Source of the DNA: Diphasiastrum complanatum
Taxonomy: Eukaryota; Streptophyta; Lycopodiopsida; Lycopodiales; Lycopodiaceae
Assembly (NCBI GenBank): GCA_029204225.1
Contig: MU831558.1
Coordinates: 62,001 to 126,000, forward strand
DNA length: 64,000 nt
Direction of reading: 5' to 3'
The translations under genes were made by a program, and so were the position numbers. Within the stretch, counting starts at the first letter, position 1. Each line of letters opens with the position of its first letter. The notes beneath the pieces were generated by a model. It was not told where the DNA came from. It made no database searches and saw nothing but the letters and a program-made list of their open reading frames with translations. Shown here in pieces: positions 23,928-35,448 of the stretch.

Positions 23928-25445
23928 TCAGAAAAAACCTTGTCCAATTGTTGTGCTATCATGCAGTAACTCTCTACTTGCATATGTATCCAGAAGATGC
24001 ACATTGTCCTTGTTACCACTCAATTCTATATATGTTGCATACAATGAATAATGGGAACTCCTTAATGATACATTTCCATCTACAAATCCTAACATATTCA
24101 AAACATACGATCTCTTCACAAAAATTATTTTATTTGCTTTCACAAATTTATGTCCATCTAGATAATAGGATAAGGCTTTCACAGCCATTATCATAGTCTC
24201 TCCAACTGGACTGAGTTTGGAATGAGCAACACAAATTTCATTATTTTGAAAGTGCCTCAAGTAGTGGCCGAGACCACTATCCCTGTGGAACGATGATGAA
24301 TGTTGTCTGAAGCCCCCTTGACGAGAAGCAAAGTCGTCGATCACAAGTGTATTCTGCAATTACAAAATTGGAGTTCTTAGTATATAAAATTTAATAGAAC
24401 ACATACATTAGATAAAAATACAGTAAAACTTTTAAACTTACGCATTTATCATCATTTGCTGTAACTAGATCGGCATGATCTATATTGTGACCACCTATTG
24501 AAGAAGAGTCATCTACAAATTTCATAACCGATGGACGAGAGAATGTCAGCTGAGCTTGAAATGATGGGCTTGGAATGAAATAAATTTCTCATCAGAAGGC
24601 AAACTTCGTCCATGACCACTGACATTTGCCATAGCCCAGGACAAACATTCCTCACCAATCAGAATACCCTCCTCATCATCATAGTCAATGCCCAGCACCA
24701 AGTCTTCGGTTTCAAAATCAACAATGTCAGAGAACTGAGAAATGGTATTTGATGATAGACAAAGCACCTCATCCTCCCGATAATCGAAAAAACACAGATC
24801 TGCTATTGTGATATACACATCTTCATTTATATATTATTTCGACAAATCAAAAAAGCATTTAGAATGTGCATCAGCAATGTTTTTCTCAGTATTGGCATTA
24901 GAGCCAATGAAAGCATCCCACAGTATATTAGTATCTACACTCAAATAGTCAGTGTCTTTATTAGGAGTATCAACCACAAAATGACTGATATCCTTTATGG
25001 AATGTTCAGTAGTGGAAGATGAAGGGATCTCAGTATCAGGAGTCAATGTATTTGACTCTACTAGGATTTGTACTAACAAGAAAAACACAAATCCGGTTTG
25101 ATAGCATTTTCGTTTACAACAATTACATTCACTGGAATTCTTAAATTGGTCAAAAATTTTAGTGTACATCCTGTCTAGCCGCTGCTTATAATGTGGAAAA
25201 GTATGTCCAAGGTCAGTGAAATGCATAAACAACAAATTACACATAGAGATTTGAGGGATACTGACTATATCCCTGAATGTGATATACTGGTCATAAAAAA
25301 CATATGAACTCTGCTGTGCTATACTGAACACATGTAAGAAAGGCTGGAAGAGGGACTTGAAGTACTCTATGCGCTCAGTTATACCAAACTTAGTGAGAAA
25401 ACTAGACAACAAGGACTCCCGACTAGGACCAGAGGAGGAAGCCAT
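23928..25445 (-). pseudogene. Unrecognised intron-containing gene, broken
   Basis: The start MASSSGPSRES at 25,443-25,445 lies in a plant-like context (GGCAATGGCTTCC). The frame runs about 200 codons with no repeats, including a Cys cluster (CNCCKRKC) and acidic stretches (GIDYDDEEG). It meets one in-frame TAA at 24,834-24,836 and a one-base frameshift at about 24,580-24,590. It then continues to an intron at 24,354-24,441. Exon 2 is in phase and ends at a stop at 23,928. I do not recognise the family, and no transposase, retroelement or enzyme signature is visible. Plant-type splice sites suggest a host gene or a fragment of one. The two lesions make it a pseudogene unless they are sequencing errors. 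Confidence 0.5.
24354..24441 (-). other. Intron of the unrecognised gene (88 bp)
   Basis: The donor reads AAATGC|GTAAGTTT and the acceptor TTTTGTAATTGCAG|AATACA. The intron is U/A-rich, of typical plant length, and joins codons in phase 0. Confidence 0.7.
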
Positions 25446-25530
25446 TGCCTGGTATCGGTTCTGTGCGAGAGGGTTGTAACCAAGTTTAAAGGAGTACACT
25501 ATGCATGCACAGAAGCGATATGTACGGTCG

Positions 25531-26060
25531 GTGTATCGCTCTTGTGCGCGCACAAAGAGACGAGACAATGAGGGAGCAAACGGGACACGCAGAGAAGCGA
25601 TATGTGACAAAAATCATATGAAAATACGACGCGCAGAGAACCGATATGAGAGAAACCCAAAAAAGACGGAAAAAATATTCGGAGATCATGCCATTTATAG
25701 TTGTCTCACATGTGCGAGTCAACAGTCGTCAGCTGTCCACATGTCATCCTACAATTCGCTCATAACGACCACACATGCGAAGCTATACTATCGCCAGGTG
25801 TCACGAACTGATTTGTCAGATCATGGCATGTGTCGACTTTTGATTGGCCTACTCTAGACCCACGTGTGACTAGCCAAGTGGCAAACATTGATTTGATGGT
25901 TCGGGTCACACATGTGACCACACATGCAAAAAATGAGGGCACATAGTCGCGAGCACGGAGGGCATTTTCACTTTTTTTCTTTCGATTTTCGTATCATATT
26001 GCTTCTCTACACGTCCCGGTTGCTCTCTCATCGCCTCGTCTCTCTGCGTGCGCACAAGAG
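25531..26060. repeat. Imperfect inverted repeat with clustered GCGATAT motifs
   Basis: Arm 25,531-25,625 (GTGTATCGCTCTTGTGCGCG, then AGAGACGAGACAATGAGGGAG) pairs with the reverse complement of 25,965-26,060. Extra copies of the CAGAGAAGCGATATG-like motif lie at about 25,509, 25,630 and 26,156 (reverse). The arms are about 95 bp with many mismatches and are separated by about 340 bp. The pair sits between the divergent starts of the unrecognised gene (minus) and the histone-like gene (plus), so it occupies their shared upstream region. Confidence 0.65.
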
Positions 26061-26233
26061 CGATACTACGATCCTACATATTGCTTATGTGCGTCGTTAC
26101 CTCACTCTCCTTTTTTTTCATTGTCAACCCTTGCACAAGACCGATACAGCAGTACATATCGCATCTCTGCAAGCATGGTTACCATGCTCTCATCACTGTT
26201 ACGATAATTGCGCACTGAACCAATACTAGCTTG

Positions 26234-26658
26234 ATGTCTAGGATCAAACAAAACCGAGGGATTTCTTCTCTCCTGGCACTATATCCACTAGTATTCCTGT
26301 TGTTAATCCACCACGACAGACCCGCATAGCAGGAGCAGATGGCTCTCTGATATTAAGAAATATCAGAGATCCACCTTGCTCTTGATACCAAGAGCACTAT
26401 TCTATAGAACTATCCGAAAGATTATCCAGGATAGTCTGCAAAGTCTTGTTAGGTTCAAAGCTGCAGTATTGCAATGCTTGTAGGAGTTTGCGGAGGACTA
26501 TTTGGCACATTTTTATGAAGATTCTTTTTTGCTTTCAATCCATGCTAAGCAGGTCACCATAATGTCCAAAAATTTTCAAATTTTGTATAGAATGAGGGAG
26601 AGATTCTGTAAACTTCACAAGGGTGAACCCTTCTGCTCCCAGGGACGAATCCCTTGAT
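26234..26658 (+). pseudogene. Diverged histone H3 / CENH3-like pseudogene
   Basis: The start at 26,234 reads MSRIKQNRG, like the H3 N-terminus MARTKQTAR. After two frame changes in the tail, frame 26,340-26,606 reads IKKYQRSTLLLIP, FYRTIRKIIQD, RFKAAVLQCL, EFAEDYLAHFYED, SIHAKQVTIMSK and MRERF. These align in order with the H3 helices. Loop 1 is one residue longer than in canonical H3, and the text is AEDYLxHxxED rather than AEAYLVGLFED. Both features favour a centromeric H3 origin. The only stop inside the fold (TAG, 26,481-26,483) falls exactly at the conserved Gln of LQE, consistent with CAG to TAG. No intron is seen. Histone H3 packages DNA in nucleosomes; this copy cannot make a full protein. 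Confidence 0.75.
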
Positions 26659-27290
26659 AGGACTAACCTTCTCACAAAGAGGCCTCGCAAGCAACCTGCC
26701 CCTAAAAGGAGTAAGAAATCCATTGCTCAGGCTCCTAAAAAGGTCTGACGCTTGGACCTCCAACATTTCCCATCTGGAGATGATGCAATTGTAAATCTTG
26801 TAGCCCTAGATACTATGGTCGATTCAGCCACAAAAATTTTGGACATACCCTCCATTGTAAATACTCTTCCCCCTCCTCCCATTAATCTCAAACCTATATT
26901 ATATTTAGATTCTGATGATTATTTAAAATTTGAGAAAGATATATCGGATGCTATAGATAATATCAACGTTCTTTAGAATTTGGTTTTGAGCTTAACTTTA
27001 GAATCCCAGACTGTATTCAAATGAAGGACATAAGGGCTTCTATCAGCGTTCCAATGATAGAGACGGGTCTCCCCTTACTACAATTTGATATTGCAAGGGA
27101 TTCTAGGAATGAATTGTCGCTTCTCAGCAAAAATTTTTTGCAGGCCATCAAGGACAACAATGACACTTTGTCGCACTGTCTCCTTGGTGCTTGCTCACCA
27201 GTTGTGAAGTTTTTGTTGATGCCTTATCATACCAAGTATATCTATTTCTTTACTTGTCCACTTCTTTACTTGTAATCACTCTACCATAGT
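26659..27290 (+). other. Open segments downstream of the histone-like pseudogene, unrecognised
   Basis: A Lys/Pro/Ala-rich stretch (KRPRKQPAPKRSKKSIAQAP) lies just after the histone fold in another frame. It resembles a histone tail or nuclear localisation signal. After a TGA it continues with the frame 26,752-26,976 (SGDDAIVNLVALDTMVDSA...LYLDSDDYLKFEKD) and then 27,021-27,275. No family is recognised. These could be remnants of the same ancestral gene or of neighbouring sequence. Confidence 0.35.
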
Positions 27291-28480
27291 CCAAGTGATT
27301 GGTCTACTTTGACCGCACGCTCACGATTCTCAAAAGTAATTTTGTTGGTGCCCCAGTTATGAACTACTTGCGCAACTCATAACCATGGAAGTCCCAATCA
27401 AACTCGATAAATCCACATCTAACTTTAACATCCATTAACCCTAAGCATTAACACTACATTCGTTAACACTAAGATCCACAATGATATTAGCTTACTCTTT
27501 CTCTCTCTCCAAAAACTGAACCAATAACATATTTTGATGCATCAATATGAACATGAAATTCGATTGTCCAATTTGGAGCTCGTAAAATCGGTGAAGAAGC
27601 TAAAGCTTTATTCAATTTTTCAAATGCTTCCAACACCTAAGTCGTCCAAATAGGTAAAATGGTCAACTTATATATAGGTCTTGCTATGTTCGCAAAGAAT
27701 AAAATGAATATCCGATAGTAGTTTGCATGAACCATAAAAATATAAACTCCTTGAATTGTCCCTGGTGGTGGTAGCTCCACAATGACTTTGATTTTGGAAT
27801 AATTCGTAGCAATTTGATATCACATGTCCAAGAGCAACTCCATGAGTGACTCAAATTTGATACTTTTCTGGATTTAAGGAGATTTGGTACTTGTGGCAAC
27901 GTTCAAATAATTTTTCCAAACAATCCAGATGGTCTGTATCGGCACTATGAACTCCAAGATCATCCAAGTAAATTTCAAGGAATTTCTACAAATAGTCTTT
28001 GGAGACAAACTACATCACTCTCTGAAATGAACTAGGTGCATTACAAAGTCCAAATGACATTACTTTATAAGCATAAGTTCCCATTCCATTGCAAAAGTTC
28101 CACAGGTGCGATTTTAACTTGGTTGTAACCACTGAATCCATCCAAAAAAACTATAGGCTTCCGCTCCAGCAAGACGATCCAGTACGCTTTCAGTAAAGGA
28201 TAACGGAAAGTGATCGGATTCACAATGAGATTTTGGTAACGTAATAACAACGTCGTCCAAAGTATAGCGTTTGAAATGCTCTAGCATATCATGTTGTACT
28301 GCATATAACTGTTCATTATCTAAAGGATTGATCTTGGCTCTTCGTTTAGCTTTCTTGGCAGGAATCATTCGAGGAGGTGATGACTTTCTAGAAGATGTGG
28401 TCTTCTTCGAAGGTGACGACTTCCTGGAAGGTGATGTCTTGCAAGAATTCTGACTTGAAGTGTCATCTTTAGATCACCTA
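27291..28480 (-). pseudogene. Ty3/gypsy relic K: pre-RT segment fused to RT
   Basis: The minus translation reads IPAKKAKRRAKINP and HFKRYTLDDVVITLPKSH, as in relic J. It then jumps directly into RT text HFPLSFTESVLDRLAGAEAY, FLDGFSGYNQVKIAP and further palm and thumb remnants down to about 27,540. The RT N-terminus (FAWTYKDL region) is missing, so an internal deletion joined the two parts at about 28,215. Many stops and frameshifts. Bases 27,291-27,540 hold no clear coding. Confidence 0.7.
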
Positions 28481-29454
28481 TTTAAAAAGGTTATAAATTT
28501 TACACAAAAATTTCCTCACATACTAATGTCTCTTATTGTTATTGTTCCGAAATCCAAATAAGAAGTTAGCTGCCACCGGAAAGGTGAATCCCGACCACTG
28601 TGTAGTGACATCTAAGGAGCTAAGTGACATTGCCAAGTTTTATTTGTTGTATATAACGACCACTCGTTGCTTAATAGGTATGCAAAAAAAAAAAAAGTTA
28701 GACCAATTTATTGATTGACTATGAGGCTTCATAGTAGATAACATCATCATGAAGATCATCTTGGCATCAATCCAAAACCATGAGATGCCCTTGATGACAT
28801 GTTAACATCTTAGTGGTGAACATGTTGTTAACATCCTAGTAGTGGGTGGAGAGGCGGAATCTTCTAAGCCATGATGGGCACATCCATGTCACTTACTATA
28901 ACCCTTTATATCTCTGCACATACAAACCTGGATAACCAACATGGGCTAATCTATTATGTTCTATACCCAATAACCGAAGTGGGCCAGTCTAGTAGTGTGG
29001 GTAGAGGTCACCTTATTCTCTTGTTACTTACCCAGTTTGAGAGATGAGTCCTCCTCATGCCAGTTAACTAGTCGGTATTTTGTTGAGGACGCCCTTTCGG
29101 GTCTCTTATTGGTGGGGCTCCCCATGGAGCCACCGAAAGGCCATCTTTACGAGCACCGAAAGATGCCATCGCCATTGCCTGATATATATCATCCCAGGGA
29201 ATAGCCATAGCTCGCTCCATTTATTTGTTCTACGTTTTCTTGCAGCAGCCATAGCCACAATAGCAATTGCTGTTCTTTGCGCTTCTCAATTCATCATCTG
29301 CTCGTCTCTCTGCCAAAATTCGTGCAATGGGTTTGCCAATATACCAAGGTAATCTTTGTGACTACTGATGCGTTCCATCTGGTCTGCACATGAGCTTTTA
29401 AGGTCTGTTGTTTGTTCTCCTTCTTCATGTGAATTCAAGATCTCAGTGGCTGCA
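28481..29454. other. No confident gene
   Basis: No known protein domain was recognised on either strand. Frames at 28,995-29,352 have no motif. It may be LTR or leader DNA of decayed elements. Confidence 0.45.
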
Positions 29455-29480
29455 ATGCCTCTGATACCAGTTCTGAAAAT
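29455..29480 (-). promoter_or_regulatory. Retroelement primer-binding site
   Basis: On the minus strand the sequence is TTTTCAGAACTGGTATCAGA followed by GGC. This contains the initiator-Met tRNA primer complement TGGTATCAGAGGC next to a CA-ended LTR candidate extending right to about 29,800. The matching LTR was not found. Confidence 0.4.
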
Positions 29481-29804
29481 CACAAATAGCTGTTCTATTC
29501 CAGGGTGGTATGGTGCAAACGAGATTTCAGCCTCGTCTTGGAAGGTTGCTTGCTGCTGCAGCTAAAAAAGTTGTCTCTATATTTGATATCGAGACAGAAA
29601 CATGTATCCATTCACTATAGGTACTGGACGGGATATTTGAAAATCACAAAAATTTGGCTGGGAAAGTTAAATACAATTTCCGTCCGTCAACCACTGTTAC
29701 AGTTCGTCCCAGATGGACACCATTCATTGGGACACATAAGCATTGAAAGCATGCGAAGTCAAAAACAACATCTTGACAAAGAGGCCATTTTGAGTTCTAA
29801 TATC

Positions 29805-30450
29805 CCCTAATGCTTTGGTAGTCCAACAACTTTTCCTTCCTTGACCATAGATTGCATGGCTTTGAAATTGGCATGTCCCAATCTCTTATGCCACATATCC
29901 TCCTGATGAACCTTGATCTCATAAGCAATATTTGAAATGTTAGCACTCTCCATAGAATCTAGTTTGTACAACTTTCCAATTCAAGCTCCAAGGAGTTGGT
30001 ATGCTAAGATTAATACTTTTTTACTCTCTCAAGGCTTTGTTCCACCACAAGTACACTTTACTGCGTAAAAACATAATGGCAGTAGCAATCCGAGAGCTAC
30101 CTAGCATATCATGCATGGAAAAATGTGATATCCATCGATCAAGCCATGCCAAGACAACGTCCTAGAGTCTATCCTTTTTCTCCCCACTAAAACATTCTGG
30201 GGTGAACATCGGATTGAGGAGTTCCTACCGAGATTGGGACATAGCCTTCATCTCGGCCTCCACCCGTTCATGCTTCGACCGCATGTCGACAATCTGTTGT
30301 TGCAACATAGCCGTTGTTGGGTTTGGAGCTTGTGTCGCATCCATAGGAGACTCCATGGGAAAAGTGAGGTGTAGGAAAAAACCAGAGAAAAAATGGAGAG
30401 CAACGATGTCAAAATCGTCAGAAATTGACAACTAAGGCTCAAAAAACCAA
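29805..30450 (-). pseudogene. Mosaic of gypsy-like gag and copia pre-integrase
   Basis: From 30,431 on the minus strand a gag N-terminus reads MLQQQIVDMRSKHERVEAEM and then AWLDRWISHFSMHDMLG and YLWWNKAL, typical of a gypsy gag. At about 29,990 the reading changes to copia pre-integrase text (LYKLDSMESANIS, then WHKRLGHANFKAMQSMVKEG), ending at about 29,805. The two belong to different superfamilies, so this is a junction between fragments. Stops and frameshifts are common. Confidence 0.6.
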
Positions 30451-31029
30451 GAAAATCAGCTTACTTGAGCTTAGGGAGCACTCTCAAGCAACTTAGAAAA
30501 GTGGGGTGAAAGAATAGAAACGCACGCCCCTTTATCCCCTTCTCTAAGCTCCTTCTCTTCTTCCATTGAAAAAGGACAAGTGGGGCCCAAGAAAGGCCCC
30601 CATGTGTCTCTTCTAGAGATTTCATTCAAGGTGGAGGTCCCCAAGACTGCCACATGACATATGGATTTCAAACCAATATCCAACTTGATTTAGGGGGCCC
30701 TCCCCTTCACCCTCCTCCTATGTACCTCATACTCACTCCAAACCTTTGGAGCTTTGTAGGTACATGGGATAGGAGAACGGAAAAGGTATGGCTAGACCAA
30801 GGACATTAGATCTATACTCCTAAACAAAGGGTTTTGGTTTAACCCCATTCTTGAATTTCAACTTAGGAATTCACAAGATTGCAACTTAAGCATTCCAAAT
30901 AAAAGACTAAGGAGGAGGGCCAGGGAGACACATTCCCTCCCTCACACCAAAAGCCAAAAGGTACAAACAATAATCATGGCATGAAAGGAGGCTTGAATGG
31001 GAGAGGAAAGGTACAACGTATCTCTACTC
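30451..31029. other. No gene seen
   Basis: Mixed-composition DNA upstream of the gag relic, possibly its leader or LTR. No primer site or LTR edge was identified. Confidence 0.4.
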
Positions 31030-31066
31030 ACCCCCCCCTCCCCCCCCCCCCCCCCCCCCCCCTCCT
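31030..31066. repeat. Poly(C) tract
   Basis: Nearly pure C over about 37 bases with two or three interrupting T. The complementary strand is a G-run able to form a quadruplex. The exact length is likely unreliable in an assembly. Confidence 0.9.
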
Positions 31067-31081
31067 CTTTTAAACAAAAAA

Positions 31082-31300
31082 AAGGTGAGCACGACGTGGG
31101 GTCGTGGGCTTCAATCGTGCCCGTCCATCAACTATAAGAGGGATTGAAATCCCTCCCCTCTTGACAATTAAATATCTTACGAGCCAGCTCGCACAGGCTA
31201 GCAGCTCCGTATGGGAACAAGCTGTCAGATCTATCAAGGGGGCAATAGGTCTGTACAGGCCTGCGCTGCCAGATTTTTGTCTCATATTTATTTATTTATT
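31082..31300 (+). mobile_element. tRNA-derived SINE-like insert (candidate)
   Basis: A GC-richer block in AT-rich surroundings begins GGTGAGCACG and continues GGTCGTGGGCTTCAATCGTG followed by CCCGTCC. This is close to a tRNA T-arm with a pol III B box (GGTTCGAATCC-like). The body runs to CTGCGCTGCCAGAT and ends in a T-rich tail near 31,300. The A box is degenerate or truncated. No clear target duplication was found. Confidence 0.4.
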
Positions 31301-33353
31301 CATTTTTAATCAAAAGGTTAAAAACATAAGTTACACATCTTAGAGTAGTCTTATTTAAACAAAATTTTGAATTAAACTATATGTATTAATTTTTTAGATA
31401 GAATTATCTCTAAGCTTTAAGAAGTTAAGCCTAGAGAGTTTAATAGAAAAATTAGTGCTGAAAAAGTAAACAATTTTAACAAAGTAAAGCTTTACTTTTC
31501 ACCAAAACAAAACCAAATGATGAACTCCCTTGTAACAAGGATTATGAAAACCGAACAGCCACATTTTCAAAGAGAGAATTCATGCTTCTATTTTTTTCTC
31601 TCTTTCCGTTGTGATTTTATGTCCTATCTGTCTCTAGAAATTTATCTTTCTACAAGTTTCTAAAAGCACGTGTTCTCTCACTTCAATTCCTTTTCAAATG
31701 CCCTTCAAATACATTTTAGGACAAACGTGGCCAATGATAAGCTCCAAAATGCATTTTCTCTAAGACAGCAAACATTCTCTCTCTTTTGATCTAAATATAA
31801 AATTGCAATAATATTTTTCAAGTCAATGCTCCTTTCATTATGATATGTTTGAACATATTCAATTTTCTGATTTAATCGTCAAATTACTATAATATCTATT
31901 ACCTTTAAAGAATCCTTTTGTTTGGTTTGTGCCTTGACAAGCTCTAATACCAATGTAATGACCACTAGGTAAAACCCCTAAGGTGACGATAAGAAAACAC
32001 TATAGGAGGCATGTAGGAGCAAAACTTTCCAACCAAGCCTAGATCAATCTTTGATCTAGCCCCTGAGCCATGTCATGTGAATACTAGAGGAGAAGAGGAC
32101 AGTTGGTAACCTGAACCATGGATGTCAATGGGCGAGCCTCTACCCCAATATACAGAGGGTATAATCATGTGCATAAGTTTTCCAACCATTAACTTTTAAT
32201 AGCAAATTTTTTTCAAGTCAATCAACCTATCACAATGTTTCAGTATTCCTACTAAGACTAGATTGAATTATATAGACATCATTGGCTTACAGATTAAGAC
32301 TAGAATTTTATTCTAATCTGATCCAATTCATAATAAAATGGTATTTGGTAAATTTGATCAGTGGAACCAAAATATAATCCTCACCTCTACTATCCATAGC
32401 CATAAATAATTCATAGTTCAATTTTTCAAAATTTCTCTAGTTTTAGATTGTTTACAAAAATTTCTAGAAAATGTCCCTATTACTCTCAGATAGTGGAATT
32501 CTCTAGGATGGTCCAATCTTTGCACATATTTTAGATTTCTCAAAAAAAATCTATGCAACTGGTCGATCTCTTGAAAATCTTATTTCTATCACTTCATCAC
32601 TCTCTTTTAAAAGAAATTTCATGATTTCAATCAAAAAGTTCCTTGGGAGACAATGTATAAAAATATGAAAAGATTGTATAAAATTTAGTAATGAGTGTTC
32701 CACACTATTTCAATCCATACTTTTTAGATCCCAAAATATATTATCTTGAGTGATAGAAATTCAACTTCTCAATAATCAACTATCAAATAGAGATAATCAT
32801 TTGGGTACATGAAGTCTAAATTCCATAAATTTAGTCATTCTTTCATTGAATTTGAATAAATTGAAAAAAAAAAATCTATAAAATTCTAAGTGCTATTTGC
32901 ATCCATATGGAAGTAGTATTTTATATAACAATGATCAGTCCTTCAGAACATAGTTTGTAATTAGGAGTTATATGAATCTTAATCCAATTATCTATATTCA
33001 AAATTTCTAAAAAATATGGTTCAAATAAATGAGAAATAGTTTTGAGGGCTTCCAAATTTTGTAAATAGTGAGATACCGTTTGGCATTTGAATCTAAAATT
33101 TTTCAAAATATCTTGAAAAAAAAAAAAGAACCAATGATTTAATTATTAGATTTACTCTTATAGTGAATAGTAATTATTAGTCTACAAATCATTCTCGCAC
33201 AAGAAATTCTCTTTGGAATCACTCCCATACAACTAGCTTTCAAAGAAGGTTCTTTGCTTCTAGTTCTATTTACTAGAAAAATCAAAATGACCAAGTTGGC
33301 GATCCTAAACTTAAAATAGAATTTAATCTACAACCAATTCTAGGAGATACTTC
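31301..33353. other. AT-rich intergenic DNA; possible gypsy LTR start
   Basis: No gene was recognised. At about 31,938-31,956 (minus) the text TTGGTATTAGAGCTTG resembles a Met-tRNA primer site. It abuts TGTAATGACCACTAGG on the plus side, reminiscent of gypsy LTR ends, but no partner LTR is visible. Short minus frames such as 32,921-33,106 carry no motif. Confidence 0.4.
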
Positions 33354-33700
33354 TTAACAAAAAATTCTTTTATGTTCTTCAAGCATTTCATTGTAGATGA
33401 AAATATCACCTAAGAATACAATTATGCATTGACCCAAGTATGGACGAAATATATTGCTCATAGTTTGTTGAAATATCATAGGTGCATTAGTTAAACCAAC
33501 AGAAAGTATTGAGAACTCAGAAATTCTGAAGCAATATTGTAATAGATATCCAAAATCTATTTTAGAATTGGCAAGAAAAAATATTATTCCTTCTCTCACA
33601 AGAAGTAAGTAATCTTGATTTTCTAGGTTATTACAAAAAAAGACTTTATAATACTCTAAAAAAGAATCCCAACTAAAAGGTCCATGTATTCAAATTGGAT
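33354..33700 (-). pseudogene. Ty3/gypsy RT relic
   Basis: The minus translation reads FSILSVGLTNAPMIFQQTMS and then NIFRPYLGQCIIVFLGDIFIY. This matches the Ty3 RT palm, where the usual text is LPFGLTNAPATFQ..VIVFLDDILIYS. The catalytic FLDD has become FLGD. Flanking coding is lost. Confidence 0.75.
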
Positions 33701-34929
33701 CTTGTTCCCAAATTTTAGAAATTAATTTCAAATCCGATTACAAACAAAAACAGTTCCATAATTGAAATATTATCTGACTGTCTTATCTACCTCTTCTCTT
33801 AGAATCTTTTATTTTTTTAAATTCTATTTCAATACTGGAGAAAGAAAATCAAATTTTTTGAGACAACTAGAATTAATTTCCAATGCCTAATTTTCAGTCC
33901 CACTCTCACTCTTGATTTCTTTCTCTTCAAAAATTATGTGTAAATTAAAGTAATGAGTCCACATCATCTACCACCTTAGGCTCCTTCTCCCTCTTCTCGC
34001 TCGAATATGATTCAAGTTGAAAACTCCAAATTTGATGAGGATAAGGTCTAACTTGATTTAGTAGAATTTCCATCTACTGATCTCGCATTGAATTGTTGCA
34101 CTTGCTTATTTTAGTAAGTGTCACACTTAATTGTTGGCAAATCTGCTAGTATGTCGGCATAGAACCCATTCCCTTGAGACTTGCATTATCCTCGACCATT
34201 ATTGATCACTTAAATATGAAATTACTTTAATTAGTTCACAGATCCCAAAATCCTCAACCAAAAGTGAAAATATTTGTGAATTGGTTAAATATCACAATAA
34301 GCTCATTCATTTTGCAAGCCAATTTCATTCCAATAAAAACTGGTAGATTTGACAAAATTGAAATAATTCCAGTATTTTTAGAAAATTTAGCTAGGATTTT
34401 GAAATTCCGTTCAATGTGGATCAAAATTGTAAAAATCGATTCCATCATCGAATTTTAAGTTTTGTTGTTACCAATCCATATCAAATTGATTCCGAACATC
34501 CAACATGCATCACAATTTACATGTAGTGACTTACAAACATCCAACATGCTTCAGAAATTACATGCAGTGACTTACAAAAAAAGTCGACTTTTTACATAAC
34601 TAGGTAACTAGATTGAAATAGAATTTTTGAACTACTTTTTACCAAAGTTGTATTCATGCATAAACATTAACTTATCAAACTATTGTAATACTCTGTACCA
34701 TGTTCCCAGACATGCAAAGTGACTCAGAAATGACTTTTCTGAAATGGTGAACTCTTGCAACCTTGATGACAAGATCTCAAAGGTCGAAGAAATCCTGAAG
34801 ATCGAACACACCTCGAAGGTCAAAGACGAAGTGAAGGCCGAAGGTGAAGTGTTCGACGTTTGTCCTTGCAACCAAATGTCCGAAGACCACAAAGATCTGA
34901 GGATGAGAAAACCGAAGATAACCAAGTCG
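33701..34929. other. AT-rich DNA, no gene; 41-bp tandem duplication
   Basis: Two 41-base units at 34,495-34,535 and 34,536-34,576 (AACATCCAACATGC..GTGACTTACA) differ at a few positions. No domain was recognised in the surrounding frames. Confidence 0.6.
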
Positions 34930-35417
34930 AGCTAACAGTTGGCAGCTCGACGAGTGTGAAGTCTTGTACTATGCTCAGCCGCCAGAGGCGACATTGACAT
35001 AGGGTAGCTAACTAATTGATTAGCATAAACCTATCTTGTAATTCATATTTAATCTATCTTGTAAACTCCACGTAGTGGACATAAACATAAGATCGATTGA
35101 TAGAATATATACATCAGGAGTAAGAAGAAGTAGAGAGTAGTGCCAACAAGCAGAACATAGCCACTTCTGCAAGGGGAGTGACAAGCCGCCAACGTCCGTG
35201 ACGCTGATCGACTCACTCAATACAAAACACAATACAAATACTCTCAGTTCTTGCACCTCTGATTGTTCGTGTTGTTTCATCTAATAGAATGCCTTGAAGT
35301 TTGTAGTCTTTAGTCATTTGTTTAGAATTTTGCAATAATTCCACAAGCTAGACAAAAGCTCAGCACACGAAGGGGGAGAGAGAAGATCTGCCCCCAAAGA
35401 ATCGAAGATAATCTACA
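34930..35417 (+). mobile_element. 5' LTR of copia element I (left edge approximate)
   Basis: The right edge is set by ATCTACA at 35,411-35,417, immediately followed by the primer-binding site TGGTATTAGAGCTGAT (35,418-35,433). A TATA-like AGAATATATACATC lies near 35,100. The left edge is not defined, because the 3' LTR is absent from the window. Confidence 0.5.
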
Positions 35418-35448
35418 TGGTATTAGAGCTGATTCTCTAAGACAACAC

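Noticed and set aside
31082-31135. A functional tRNA gene
   Set aside because: Only the T-arm/B-box region looks tRNA-like. An anticodon arm and a paired acceptor stem are not present.
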